Source of the DNA: Acidobacteriota bacterium
GTDB taxonomy: Bacteria; Acidobacteriota; Blastocatellia; RBC074
Assembly (NCBI GenBank): GCA_016196035.1
Contig: JACPYM010000026.1
Coordinates: forward strand, 1 to 43,917
Reading direction: 5' to 3'
Length of the DNA stretch: 43,917 bases
Shown: in pieces, positions 17,998-27,685 of the stretch
Position numbering within the stretch: the stretch's first letter is position 1
Layout of the letters: each line of letters begins with the position of its first letter
Translations under genes and position numbers: made by a program
The notes under the pieces: model-generated
The model's input: the letters and a program-made list of their open reading frames with translations, nothing else
What the model was told of the DNA's origin: nothing
Database searches by the model: none

Positions 17998-20900
17998 TCA
18001 TTGGCGCGGGGCCGGCAGTGGGGCCTCGCCCGGTTGCCCTTGCGCCTGCACGTGAATGCTTTGATCGGTTGAATAGCGGACGTACCAGCGGCTCTCGCGC
18101 AAACGCCAGACGGTGAGGTCGGCTTGCCCATCGCCGTCGTAATCGCCCGTGACCGGCACATCCCAATACGGCGCATAGCCCGCGCCCCAGGGCACGATTT
18201 GCGCCGCGCCATCCGCTGAGCGCCGGATGTACCAGTTGCCCTCCGACCCGCGCCAGACGGCGATGTCAGTCTTGCCATCGCCGTCGTAATCGGCGGCCAC
18301 CGGCGTGTCGCTGCCCAGGCCCCAGGCTTTCACCAGCGGCGTGCCCGTGCGGCTCAGCTTGACGAACCATTCCCCGCTGCCGCGCCGGAAGACAGCCAGG
18401 TCGGTGCGGCCATCACCGTCGTAATCGCCGGGCACGGGCACGTCCAGATAAGGCGCGGCAGCCGCGCCCCAGGCTTCGATCTCATACGCGCCGTCGGCGC
18501 TGCGCGCGATGTACCAGCGGCCTTCGCCGCCGCGCCAGACGGCCAGATCGGTTCGCCCGTCGCCGTCGTAATCGCCGGGCACGGGCACGTCGGAAGCCAT
18601 CCCCCAGGCCTTGACCAGAGACTGCCCGCTCGCGCTGAGCCGCGCGTACCACGTGCCGTTGGCGGGGCGAAAGACGGCCACATCGCATTGGCCGTCGCCG
18701 TCGTAATCGCCCGGCACGGGCACGTCGCCCGGCGCGCCGAAATCAATGGCTTGCGTCGCGCCGTCGCTGCTGCGCGCGATCAGCCAGCGTCCGTTCTTGT
18801 CGTTCCAGGTGAAGAGGTCGCTGCGGCCATCGCCGTCGAAGTCGTTGCGGGCGTCTTGCTCCATCTCGCAACTGTCGTCGTCGCCCTGGTGGATGACGAT
18901 GCTGCCGCCGCCCAACACAGTCGCGGGGGGGGCGTTGTCGGGCGCATTGAGTTGCGTGTCATAAACCAGCGCGCCACTCGGCTGATTCCAAACCTTGAGG
19001 CGGAGCTTGTCTTGCCCGCCGCCACCGGGCTGTTGCCCGTCAATGACAGTCAGCAGGAAACGATAGTCACCGGCGTTGTTGACCTTGCCTGTGCCGCGGT
19101 ATTGCGCCCGTGCGCCCGCGACCACCAGCCATGCGTAGCTTATGCTCTTGAATTTGAAATTGGCCGCGCCGAAGCTGAATTCGGTCGCCCCCTCTGGAAG
19201 GGCGCGCCTCTTTTTGTACTTGGCCGAGAAACTGAATTCGGCTTTGCCGATCAAAGCCGGGTTCGACGTATAAGCGCCCGCCGGTGAATTGATCCAGCCG
19301 CCGCCGGTGACAAAGCCGGCGCAGGGGTCGTAAATCACGACTTGCGCCATCAACCCGCCGATGGTAGTGGCCGTGCCTTGCTGGCCGCATTGGTTGCCCA
19401 CCGTCAGCAGCACCGGATAAACGCCCGGCTGGGTGAAGGTATAACTGGCGCTCACCGTGCCCGCGCCCTCATTCACCACGCCGGGCCGCGTCAGCGCGCC
19501 GAAGCTCCAGGTCGCGGTATGCGGCGCGCCGCCGCTATCCGTGAACGCGCCGCTGAAGCTGACCGCCGCGCCCACCGCATAGACCGCTTCGCTGGCGGGC
19601 GCGCTCAGGCTCACGACCGGCGCGGCGCACGCGCCGCCGCCGACGGTCAGCACGGCGACGCCGGACGTGACGCTGCCGCACGCGCCGCCGACCATCACGT
19701 CGTAATTGCCCGCGTCGCCGTTCGTGACCGCAGCGATGGTATAACTGCTGGCCGTGGCGCCGCTGATGTTGTTGCCGTTCTTGCGCCATTGGTAAGTCAG
19801 ACTTGCGCCCGTGGCCGTGACCGTGAAGCTCGCGCTCTGGCCCACAGTCCTGGTCAGACTGGCGGGTTGCGTGGTGATCGCCGTTGCCGGATTGACTGTC
19901 AACGCGGCAACCGTCGAGGTCGCGCTGCCGCACGCGCCGCTCACGACGACATCGTAATTGGCGGCATCGGCTGCGGTGGCCGCTGCAATCGAATAGCTGC
20001 TGCCCGTCGCGCCGCTGATGTTCACGCCGCCCTTGCGCCATTGATACGACAAGCCCGTGCCCGTCGCGGTTACGCTGAACGTCGCGGCGGAACCCGCGCA
20101 CGCCGTTTGATTGGTTGGCTGCGTCGTGATGGCCGTTACCGCATTGACCGTCAACGATGCCGCCGTTGAAGTCACACTGCCGCACGCGCCCGTGACTAGC
20201 ACATCGTAGCTCGCGGCTTCCGCCACCGTGATTGCGGCAATCGAGTAACTGCCGCCGTTTGCGCCGCTGATATTCACGCCGCCCTTGCGCCATTGATAGG
20301 TCAAGCTTGTGCCCGTGGCGGCGACGTTGAAGGTTGCTGACGCGCCGGTACACGCGGTTTGATTGACGGGCTGCGTCGTGATGGCCGTCGTCGTGTTGAC
20401 GGTCAATGTTGCGGCGCTCGAAGTCACGCTGCCGCAGGTGCTGTTCACGACCACCTCGTAATTGCCCGCGTCGGCTGCGCTGACAGGGTTGATGGTCAGG
20501 CTGGCGGCGTTTGCGCCGCCGATGCTGACGCCGCCTTTGCGCCATTGATAGCTGACCGCGCCCGCGCCGCTGGCCGCGACGCCGAAGGTCGCCGCACCGC
20601 CGGGGCAGGCCGTTTGATTGGCCGGTTGCGTGTTGATGGCCGTAGCCTCGCTAAGCGTCAGGCTGGCCGGAGAGGAAGTGACGCTGCCGCACGCGCCGCT
20701 GACAATGACGTCATAGCTCGCGGCATCGCCCGCCATCACGGCGGCAATTGTGTAACTGCTGCCGTTCGCACCGCCGATGCTCGCGCCGCCCTTGCGCCAC
20801 TGATAGCTCAGGTTCGTGCCGGTCGCGTTGACCGCGAACGTGACCGCACCGCCCGGACACGACGCCTGATTGGCGGGCTGTGTGTTGATGGCCGTCGTGG

Positions 20901-23900
20901 CGTTGATCGTCAATGTGGCCGGGGATGAAGTCAGCGCGCCGCACGCGCCGCTGACGACGACATCGTAGCTCGCCGCATCCGCCGCAGCGGCTGCGGCAAT
21001 GGTGAAGCTGTTGCCGTTTGCGCCGCCGATGCTTGCGCCGTCCCTGCGCCATTGATAGCTCAGGTTCGTGCCAATCGCCCCCACGCTGAACGTCGCGGAC
21101 GCGCCCGCGCAGACGGGTTGACTGGCGGGCTGTATGTTGATGGCCGTTGTTGCATTGACGGTCAGCGTGGCCGCGCTGGAAGTCGCTGTACCGCACGCGC
21201 CGCTCACCACGACATCGTAGTTGGCGGCATCGGTGGCGTTGTAACTGCTGCCATTCGCGCCGCCAATGTTCGCGCCGTCCTTGCGCCACTGATAGGTCAG
21301 GCTCGCGCCCGTTGCCGCAACGCTGAAGGTGGCGGACGTACCCGCACACACTGTTTGACTGGCGGGCTGTGTGTTGATGACTGTCAGCGCGTTGACGGTC
21401 AAGGCCGCCGCGCTCGAATTCACCGTGCCGCACGCGCCGCTCACGATGACATCGTAGCTGCCAGCATCCGTCGCCGTGTAGCTGTTGCCGTTTGCGCCGC
21501 CGATATTCACGCCATCTTTGCGCCACTGATACGTCAAGGCTGTGCCGCTGGCCGCTACGCTGAAGGTTGCGGCTGTGCCCGCGCAGACGGTTTGACTCGT
21601 TGGTTGCATGGCGATGGCGGTTGCCGCGTTGACTGTCAACGTGGCAACCGCCGAGGTCAGGCTGCCGCACGCGCCAGTCACGACGACATCGTAATTGGCG
21701 GCATCCGCCGCAGTGGCTGTGGCAATCGTGAAGCTGCTGCCCGTCGCGCCGCTGATGTCCACGCCGTCCTTGCGCCATTGATAGCTCAGGTTCGTGCCGG
21801 TCGCGCTCACGGCCAAGCTCGCCGCGGCGCCGTTGCAGACGGTTTGACCGGCGGGTTGCGCGGTGATGGCCGTCACGGCATTGACGCTGAGCGCCGCCGC
21901 GCCGGAAGCCGTTGTGCCGCAGCCGTTGCTGACATCCACCGTGTAAGCGCCCGCGTCAGCCGCCTGCGCATTGCTGATGGTCAGCGTCGCGGCGGTCGCG
22001 CCAGTAATGGAGCTGCCGTCTTTCTTCCACTGATAGCCGGTCGCGCCGAGGGCCGTGACGCTGAACGTGGCCGTGCCGCCCGCGCACAGCGTTTGGCTGG
22101 CGGGTTGCGCGCTGATGACCGGTGCAGTGTTGACGATCAAGGTTGCGGCGTTCGATGTGATCGTGCCACAGGCGTTGACGGCATCCACCGCGTAAGCGCC
22201 CGCGTCGCCCGGTTGCGCGTTGTTGATGATGAGCGTGGCGGCGTTTGCGCCGCTGAGGGGCGCGCCGTTCTTGCGCCATTGATAGCCGGTCGCGCCGGTC
22301 GCGCTGACGCTGAAGCTGGCCGTGTCGCCGGCGCAGACTGTGGCGGCAACGGGTTGCGCGGTGATCGTCGGCGGATTGTTGACCGTCAACGTGGCCGCTG
22401 TTGAAACGACGCTTGCGCCGCAGGCGTTGACCGCGACGAGATCAAAGAGCGCGCCGTTGTCGCCGAGAGTCACGGCCGATGTGGTGTAACTGCTGCTGGT
22501 CGCGCCCGCGATATTCGCGCCGTTCTTGCGCCATTGATAGCTGAGCGTGCCGTTGCCGCCGCTGACGGCGGCGGTGAATGTCGCGGGTTGGCCCGGACAG
22601 ACCGTTTGATTGGCCGGTGGCGTAGCGATGACCGCCGTGCCTTCGCTGTAGTGCGCAAAGAACTGCGCCTGTTGGCCGCCCGCCGTGGTGAAGTTGCCGC
22701 CGAGATAAAACTGCCCGCCCGCCGCCGCCAGCGCCGTGCCGAACGCGCTTGAATTGAAACCGCCGCCCAGTCCGCTGCCCACGGCTGACCAGGTATTGTT
22801 GACGGCATCCCAGCGCGCCAGTTCGTTGACGCCGGTCAAGCCGCCGGCATTGACGAAATCGCCGGTTGCGTAAATTGAATTCCCGCTCACGGCCAGCGCA
22901 TTGACATTGTGGCTGGGGATGCCGCTGCCCAAGGCCGACCATGTTGAAGTGCTCTCGTTCCATTTGGCGATGCTGTCGGCTGGCACGCCGCCCGCGCTGG
23001 TGAAGAGGCCACCCACGTAAAGCTCGTTGCCGCGCACGGCCAGCGCGCGCACAGTGTTGGACTGCAAACTGGGGCCGATGCCACTGCCCAGCGCCGACCA
23101 CGCGCTGCCATTCCATTTGGCGATGCCGTTGGCGGTGACGCCGCCCGCCGTGTCGTAACGCCCGCCCAGATAGAGGTTGTTCCCGCTCACCGCCAGCGCA
23201 AACACAAAGCTAATGCTGCCGCCGATGCCGCTGCCCAGCGCCGACCAGGCGCTGCCGTCCCATTTGGCAATGCCGCTGGCCGGAAAGAAGGTAGTGCAGG
23301 CGGCATTGCTGCAAGCCGTGGTGAAACTGCCGCCGGCATAAACGTCATTGCCGATGATGGCGATGGCATTCACGGTGCCGCCGCCGCTGCTGAGACCGCC
23401 CGACAGCGCCACCCAACTTGTCCCATTCCATTTCGCGATGCCTCTGGTCGCCACGCCGCCGACGGTGATGGTGAAATTCCCGCCCGCATAAACGTCGCCG
23501 TTGGCGCTCACTGCAATGGAGCGAACCTCAGAGCCAGCGCCGCCCGCGAGGCCGTTGCCGAGCGCCGACCATTGCGTGCCATCCCATTTGACGATGTTGT
23601 TGGCGGTCACGCCGCCCGCCACGGCGAATTGGCCGCCGACATAAACATTGTTGCCCTGCACTGTGACCGCCGTGATGTAGGGCGGAATATTGCTGCTGCC
23701 GTAGGAAGTGAAGATCGCCTTGCCGCCGCCGCCCAGCGCCGCCCACGCCGCGCCATTCCAACGCGCCAGGTTGCTCACATTCGGCCCGCCCACGCCGCGG
23801 AAATCGCCGCCCACATACACGTCGCCGCCCGTGGCCGCCAGCGCATAAACAGCCACGGTTAAGTTCGTCCCGCTGGCCGCCACACCGTTGCCCAGCGCCG

Positions 23901-25095
23901 CCCAGCTTGTGCCATTCCACTCCGCGATGTTGTTCACGGTGATGCCGCCCGCCGTCACAAACTTGCCGCCAGCCACGAGATTGCCGCCGCGCACCGTCAG
24001 CACTTTGACCGAACTGCTTGCGCCACTCGCGCCACTGCCAAGCGTGGCCCACGTGCTCCCGTTCCAGCGCGCCAGCAGATTGGCGCTGACGCCGCCCATC
24101 GTCGTGAAAGCGCCGCCCGCAACCAACTCGCCGCCATACCAGGCCAGTGCATTGACGGTGGTGTTCGCGCCCGTGCCCAGCGCTGTCCACGCGCTGCCGT
24201 CCCAACGCGCCACGCGATTCACCGTCACGCCGCCCGCCGCCGTGAAATCGCCGCCCGCATAAAGCTCCGTGCCGTTGAGCGCCAGCGCGAAGACCTGGCC
24301 CGCAAATGGCGGCGCGGTCAGGCCCGGGCCGAGCGCCGCCCACGTGCTGCCGTTCCAGACCGCGACGTTGTTCACGGTCACGCCGCCCGCCGTGCTGAAG
24401 ACGCCACCGACATAAACATTGGCGCCGCTGATGGCGATGGCGCCGACGTTCGGATTGAAAGCCGAACTCAGACCTGTGCCCAAAGCCGACCACGCGCTGC
24501 CGTTCCATTTCGCCACGCCTTTGATATTCGCGCCGCCCGCCGTCGTGAACGTGCCGCCCGCATAAACATCATTGCCGCTGACAGCCAATGCCAGTACGTC
24601 GCTGTTGAGGCCGCTGCCCAGCGCCGACCACACGCTGCCGTTCCATTTGGCGATGCGATTGGCGCTGACAGTGCCGACGAGTGTGAACGTCCCGCCGACA
24701 TAAACGTCGCCCGTCGCGCTGATGGCTACGGCATTGACCTGGCCGACGGGGCCGGGCGCGTAAAATTGCGTGTCCCAGTTTTCATCGCAAGTGACGGCCG
24801 GAGCCAGAAAGCGCGGCGCGCCATTGGCTGCCGTCGCCATACGCCAGCCGCGCGCGTCGAAGCTGCCGCGCAAGTCCGGCGCGCTTTTCAGCGTGCCATC
24901 CGCATTGAGCAGGCTCGGATTGAGCGCGCTTGGCGAGGGTGCGGGCGCGCCGGGCCACAGTGACGGCGCGTTCTGTGTCGCCACGGCCTGGCGCGGCGTG
25001 AAGCTGAAGAGCACGAAGACGGCGGCGAGCAGCAGCAGGCCGAGCAGCGCGGCGCGTGTGAATGGCGCGGGGGGCTGGCGAAATGCGGGTGTCAT
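17998..25095 (-). CDS. Giant exported multidomain protein (propeller, Ig-like, PKD, post-COAP-1, FG-GAP)
   Basis: This 2365-residue protein starts at the ATG at 25095 after AAGGAG-AAAACC. Residues 1-40 form a signal peptide. About 115-820 hold 14 repeats of roughly 50 residues (VYVGGTFTTAGG ... IAKWNGSAWSALGSG), a number that would fit two seven-bladed propellers. About 822-1818 hold 12 Ig-like domains of about 83 residues (QTVCAG ... YQWRKDG ... GACGSVTS ... TLTVN). About 1820-1915 is PKD-like. About 1920-2070 resembles the post-COAP-1 domain (FVTGGGWINSPAGAY). About 2078-2365 hold six FG-GAP-like repeats with the calcium-binding type motif DYDGDGRTD. It is probably secreted or surface-bound, for adhesion or polymer binding. 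No catalytic domain or sorting signal is seen. Confidence 0.9.
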   Translation of the reverse strand: MTPAFRQPPAPFTRAALLGLLLLAAVFVLFSFTPRQAVATQNAPSLWPGAPAPSPSALNPSLLNADGTLKSAPDLRGSFDARGWRMATAANGAPRFLAPAVTCDENWDTQFYAPGPVGQVNAVAISATGDVYVGGTFTLVGTVSANRIAKWNGSVWSALGSGLNSDVLALAVSGNDVYAGGTFTTAGGANIKGVAKWNGSAWSALGTGLSSAFNPNVGAIAISGANVYVGGVFSTAGGVTVNNVAVWNGSTWAALGPGLTAPPFAGQVFALALNGTELYAGGDFTAAGGVTVNRVARWDGSAWTALGTGANTTVNALAWYGGELVAGGAFTTMGGVSANLLARWNGSTWATLGSGASGASSSVKVLTVRGGNLVAGGKFVTAGGITVNNIAEWNGTSWAALGNGVAASGTNLTVAVYALAATGGDVYVGGDFRGVGGPNVSNLARWNGAAWAALGGGGKAIFTSYGSSNIPPYITAVTVQGNNVYVGGQFAVAGGVTANNIVKWDGTQWSALGNGLAGGAGSEVRSIAVSANGDVYAGGNFTITVGGVATRGIAKWNGTSWVALSGGLSSGGGTVNAIAIIGNDVYAGGSFTTACSNAACTTFFPASGIAKWDGSAWSALGSGIGGSISFVFALAVSGNNLYLGGRYDTAGGVTANGIAKWNGSAWSALGSGIGPSLQSNTVRALAVRGNELYVGGLFTSAGGVPADSIAKWNESTSTWSALGSGIPSHNVNALAVSGNSIYATGDFVNAGGLTGVNELARWDAVNNTWSAVGSGLGGGFNSSAFGTALAAAGGQFYLGGNFTTAGGQQAQFFAHYSEGTAVIATPPANQTVCPGQPATFTAAVSGGNGTLSYQWRKNGANIAGATSSSYTTSAVTLGDNGALFDLVAVNACGASVVSTAATLTVNNPPTITAQPVAATVCAGDTASFSVSATGATGYQWRKNGAPLSGANAATLIINNAQPGDAGAYAVDAVNACGTITSNAATLIVNTAPVISAQPASQTLCAGGTATFSVTALGATGYQWKKDGSSITGATAATLTISNAQAADAGAYTVDVSNGCGTTASGAAALSVNAVTAITAQPAGQTVCNGAAASLAVSATGTNLSYQWRKDGVDISGATGSSFTIATATAADAANYDVVVTGACGSLTSAVATLTVNAATAIAMQPTSQTVCAGTAATFSVAASGTALTYQWRKDGVNIGGANGNSYTATDAGSYDVIVSGACGTVNSSAAALTVNALTVINTQPASQTVCAGTSATFSVAATGASLTYQWRKDGANIGGANGSSYNATDAANYDVVVSGACGTATSSAATLTVNATTAINIQPASQPVCAGASATFSVGAIGTNLSYQWRRDGASIGGANGNSFTIAAAAAADAASYDVVVSGACGALTSSPATLTINATTAINTQPANQASCPGGAVTFAVNATGTNLSYQWRKGGASIGGANGSSYTIAAVMAGDAASYDVIVSGACGSVTSSPASLTLSEATAINTQPANQTACPGGAATFGVAASGAGAVSYQWRKGGVSIGGANAASLTINPVSAADAGNYEVVVNSTCGSVTSSAATLTVNTTTAITTQPVNQTACTGASATFNVAATGTSLTYQWRKGGVNISGANGGSYSIAAITVAEAASYDVLVTGACGSVTSTAASLTVNAVTAITTQPTNQTACAGSAATFSVTATGTGLSYQWRKGGVNISGATGSSYSIAAATAADAANYDVVVSGACGSATSTVAALTVNPATAITTQPASLTRTVGQSASFTVTATGASLTYQWRKNGNNISGATASSYTIAAVTNGDAGNYDVMVGGACGSVTSGVAVLTVGGGACAAPVVSLSAPASEAVYAVGAAVSFSGAFTDSGGAPHTATWSFGALTRPGVVNEGAGTVSASYTFTQPGVYPVLLTVGNQCGQQGTATTIGGLMAQVVIYDPCAGFVTGGGWINSPAGAYTSNPALIGKAEFSFSAKYKKRRALPEGATEFSFGAANFKFKSISYAWLVVAGARAQYRGTGKVNNAGDYRFLLTVIDGQQPGGGGQDKLRLKVWNQPSGALVYDTQLNAPDNAPPATVLGGGSIVIHQGDDDSCEMEQDARNDFDGDGRSDLFTWNDKNGRWLIARSSDGATQAIDFGAPGDVPVPGDYDGDGQCDVAVFRPANGTWYARLSASGQSLVKAWGMASDVPVPGDYDGDGRTDLAVWRGGEGRWYIARSADGAYEIEAWGAAAAPYLDVPVPGDYDGDGRTDLAVFRRGSGEWFVKLSRTGTPLVKAWGLGSDTPVAADYDGDGKTDIAVWRGSEGNWYIRRSADGAAQIVPWGAGYAPYWDVPVTGDYDGDGQADLTVWRLRESRWYVRYSTDQSIHVQAQGQPGEAPLPAPRQ

Positions 25096-25140
25096 GGTTT
25101 TCTCCTTGGTGGGGTTGTGATTGAAATTGAAAGTAGTGAA
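25096..25140 (-). promoter_or_regulatory. 5' leader of the giant gene, shared with paralog B
   Basis: On the minus strand the leader contains TTTCAATTTCAATCACAACC before AAGGAGAAAACC-ATG. Paralog B has the same block at 26240-26280 with only a few differences, and paralog A a shorter match. Conservation in a non-coding stretch beside otherwise unrelated proteins suggests a copied 5' module or shared mRNA-level control. Confidence 0.45.
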
Positions 25141-25185
25141 GGTGCGGCGACACGCGGTGAGCCGCCACGCAAATTGATCTTCCTC

Positions 25186-25335
25186 GCTCCGTAGGAGCGC
25201 AATGTTTATAGAATGCGGCGCAAACACAGCCGCTAGCTCGGTAGGAGCGGCATCTGAGACGCGCACATGCCGCTCCTACGAAGCTAACGGACTTTTGCTG
25301 TACGGCTTCTATAAACAGGCCGCTCCTACGGAGCT
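25186..25335. repeat. Nested palindrome of the GTAGGAGCGG family
   Basis: Outer arms 25186-25212 and 25307-25335 (core CTCCGTAGGAGCG, then TGTTTATAGAA) and inner arms 25234-25253 and 25267-25286 (core GGTAGGAGCGGCAT) are nested. It belongs to the same family as the elements at 14080-14242 and 14949-15111. It occupies most of the 301-nt gap between paralog B and the giant gene. Confidence 0.8.
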
Positions 25336-25396
25336 AAAGCTGAAAGCCGCACTGGCAAACACCCGCTCGATCTCAATGCCATTCGCAAGTGGCCAT

Positions 25397-26239
25397 TCAT
25401 TGCACCTGATCCACCAGCGTCAGCACTTGTGTGCGCACGGTTTTGCGCGTGGCGTTGAGTTGCGTGATGACATCGGCGCCGTTCACGCCCGGCAGGACTT
25501 TGCTCAGCAGGTCGGGCGGATTTTGCGTTTCGAGGTGCTCGAATTTGGCAATGAAACTGAGCGTGATTTGCCCGTATTCCCGCTCCGTCCCGCCGGGATA
25601 CCGCACGCCGAAACGCTGCCAGCCGTTGAGTGTGCCGCGCTTGATACGCTCCTCGTAGAGCGGCTTCAAGTATTTGCCGATCAGCGCGGTGTACTCAGGG
25701 CCCTTGCCCGGTTCCACCTTGTGAAAACTGATCTCGGCAAACGGCGCCGGCGGCAACGGTTGCGGATTGAGTCCGACGCTGTCGAGCAGCGTGACCATCT
25801 CTGAGCGCACCAGTCGGATCAGTCCCCGCGAACGCGCCAGGAGTTCGGCAGCGGTCGTGTTGGGAAAGACCTTGGTGAAGATCGCCGTTGGATAGGGCGT
25901 TTCGACAGCGGCGAACTTGTCGAAGGTGGTGATGGTGAGCCGGTCATATTCGCGGGCGGCGCCGCCGGGGAAGCGCACGTTCCACACCGACCACGATTTG
26001 ATGATGCCCTGTTTGACGCGCTCGCGCTGGATGGGCACATAGGCCTCCTGTTCCAGCTTGCGATACTCCGGCCCTTTGCCCGGTTCGAGTTTGAAATACT
26101 CGAACAAGGCGTATTGGGGCGCGGCGGGTGGCGCTTGCGCCTGCGCGCGTTGCCGCAGACTCGGCGCACAGAGCGCGAGCAGCACGAACAGCGCGAGACA
26201 AAACGAACGCAGCGAGCATTGGTGAATTCTGTGTGTCAT
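25397..26239 (-). CDS. Paralog B: exported protein with two ABM/NIPSNAP-like repeats
   Basis: The 280-residue product has a signal peptide (MTHRIHQ..., hydrophobic core at about 12-25). Its two halves are the most alike in the family. The first has LEPGKGPEYRKLE and FPGGAAREYD; the second has VEPGKGPEYTALI and YPGGTEREYG. This internal symmetry supports an origin by duplication of one domain. Unlike the other six members it lacks the terminal Y/F-x-P-[DE]-[LI]-S-I motif and ends TLVDQVQ. The start at 26239 follows AAGGAG. An upstream in-frame extension is the shared leader read as codons. Confidence 0.8.
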   Translation of the reverse strand: MTHRIHQCSLRSFCLALFVLLALCAPSLRQRAQAQAPPAAPQYALFEYFKLEPGKGPEYRKLEQEAYVPIQRERVKQGIIKSWSVWNVRFPGGAAREYDRLTITTFDKFAAVETPYPTAIFTKVFPNTTAAELLARSRGLIRLVRSEMVTLLDSVGLNPQPLPPAPFAEISFHKVEPGKGPEYTALIGKYLKPLYEERIKRGTLNGWQRFGVRYPGGTEREYGQITLSFIAKFEHLETQNPPDLLSKVLPGVNGADVITQLNATRKTVRTQVLTLVDQVQ

Positions 26240-26280
26240 GGTTTTTCTCCTTGTTGGGTTGTGATTGAAATTGAAGGTGC
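26240..26280 (-). promoter_or_regulatory. 5' leader of paralog B, near-copy of the giant gene leader
   Basis: The block TTTCAATTTCAATCACAACC and the following AAGGAG correspond closely to 25096-25140. See that entry for interpretation. Confidence 0.45.
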
Positions 26281-26378
26281 GTGAAACTGGCGCGCCTGGT
26301 TGTGCGCGCCACGGAATCACGAGGTTGTCCACACGCCGCGCTCGCTGATTTCTAGTCGGCGGTCGTGTCGTGACAACC

Positions 26379-26735
26379 TCAAGACAGCCAGACCAAAGCG
26401 AGCGCGACCGCCCCAGGCAGCGCCTGCGCCAAGAGTATTTTTCGATTGCTCGTGAAGCCTCCGAACAGGCCCGCGATGATGACGCAAATCAAAAAGAAGA
26501 CCTGGATGGCGGTGTCGTGGCTCAGCAGTCCCCAAGCCAGCCCCGCCGCCAGAAAGCCGTTGTACAGCCCTTGATTCGCGGCCAGTGACTTTGAAGCAGT
26601 GGCGAACTGCTGTCTGTCTTGCATCTCAAAAATCTGTAGGCCGGGAAACTTGTCCCAGAAAAACATCTCCAGGATCAGGAAGCCGACGTGCAGTGCGCTG
26701 ACCAGCCAGACGCAGAAATTGGTGATGGTGCTCAT
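26379..26735 (-). CDS. DUF1304 family integral membrane protein
   Basis: The 118-residue protein has four hydrophobic helices. The N-terminal stretch (VSALHVGFLILEMFFW) and the following ASKSLAANQGLYNGFLAAG segment fit the DUF1304 (PF06993) family, whose function is not known. AAGGAG lies 6 nt before the ATG. It sits between paralogs C and B on the same strand, with gaps of 86 and 139 nt, so it may share their transcript. Confidence 0.88.
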   Translation of the reverse strand: MSTITNFCVWLVSALHVGFLILEMFFWDKFPGLQIFEMQDRQQFATASKSLAANQGLYNGFLAAGLAWGLLSHDTAIQVFFLICVIIAGLFGGFTSNRKILLAQALPGAVALALVWLS

Positions 26736-26821
26736 TGGTTGCTCCTTTTACTATTGTTTTGAGGTTTACCTGCCGGCCACGCTGGCGCGTGACACACGAA
26801 ACGTTCCAGGTGCCGCCCGCG

Positions 26822-27577
26822 TCACTTTGCCTGCGCCGCTGGCTGACCAGCCACGATGCTCAAATCGGGGCGGTAACGCAGCCAGTAATCGGTGTCGCAC
26901 ATCACGACGCCCGCCGCCTGCAACTGCGCGGTGGCCTGCCGGTCAAAGGCCGCGTCGAGATCGGCGAAACGCTCGCCCATGCGCCACGACAGAAAAGTGT
27001 TCACCACATCGCCGCCATAACGCAGCTTGGCGAACCATTCCGTCGCCGCCCGGTTTTGCGCCGCGTGCGGCAGCAATTCGCCTTGCACCCATTGCGCGAA
27101 AGCGCCGTCGCGTTGGGGCGCGGTCGTCGTGATGCGCAAACGCAGCAGGCGCGGCCAAGCGTGGACAGGCAATGGTTGCGCGCTCAATGCCGGGTGCGTG
27201 ACGATGACGTAAGCGAGCCGCTCTTCGTAAAGTCGTGTGAAGGGCGGCCACAGGGCCGCCGATCCCGACTCGTTTTCCGGCTGGGTGAATTGCTCTAAGG
27301 CGTCCGCCTCCGCCAGCGGTTGCAACGTGATGAGTTCTTTCAGATCGCCCCACGCCGTAGACCAGGCGTACAGGGTTTTCACTCCGTCCCGGCGGCGCGC
27401 GGGGGTGAGTTCCTGCCGGATGAAGGCCGCGTAACCGGGCTGCAAATTGCGATACACCACCAGCAGAAAAAACTGCGGTTGTTCGGCGGATGGCGTTTGC
27501 GTTTGCGCGGCGGGCAACCACGCGCAGGCGCAGAGCAGCGCCAACCAAAGGAACCCTGACAGCCGTTGTGTAAGCAT
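26822..27577 (-). CDS. Paralog C: exported protein with two ABM/NIPSNAP-like repeats
   Basis: The 251-residue product has a signal peptide ending near LPAAQTQ. Half one contains NLQPGYAAFIRQELTPARR; half two contains ITTTAPQRDGAFAQWVQ and KLRYGGDVVNTFLSW. The C-terminus carries YWLRYRPDLSIVAGQ. It is closest to paralog F, judging by RLYEERLAYVIVTHPALS against RFYEERLAYVVRYDPALS. The start at 27577 is chosen because AGGAG lies before it; the open frame reaches 16 codons further up without support. Confidence 0.8.
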   Translation of the reverse strand: MLTQRLSGFLWLALLCACAWLPAAQTQTPSAEQPQFFLLVVYRNLQPGYAAFIRQELTPARRRDGVKTLYAWSTAWGDLKELITLQPLAEADALEQFTQPENESGSAALWPPFTRLYEERLAYVIVTHPALSAQPLPVHAWPRLLRLRITTTAPQRDGAFAQWVQGELLPHAAQNRAATEWFAKLRYGGDVVNTFLSWRMGERFADLDAAFDRQATAQLQAAGVVMCDTDYWLRYRPDLSIVAGQPAAQAK

Positions 27578-27685
27578 AGTGTGCTCTCCTGTGAATGATG
27601 CGTTCAGAGCGCCGCGCCGCGTCAACGGTCTGCTGAGGCGGCAAATGAGTTTGTGTTCCGGCGCCGCGCGCCGCGTTTGCGGCGG

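Noticed and set aside
21052-22404. 450-residue plus-strand open frame
   Set aside because: It is antisense to the Ig-like repeats of the giant protein and repeats with their period, with Arg/Ala/Gly-rich low-complexity sequence.
18000-24800. CRISPR-like periodicity in the giant gene
   Set aside because: The periods of about 150 and 250 nt are coding repeats with conserved reading frame; there are no short identical repeats with unique spacers.
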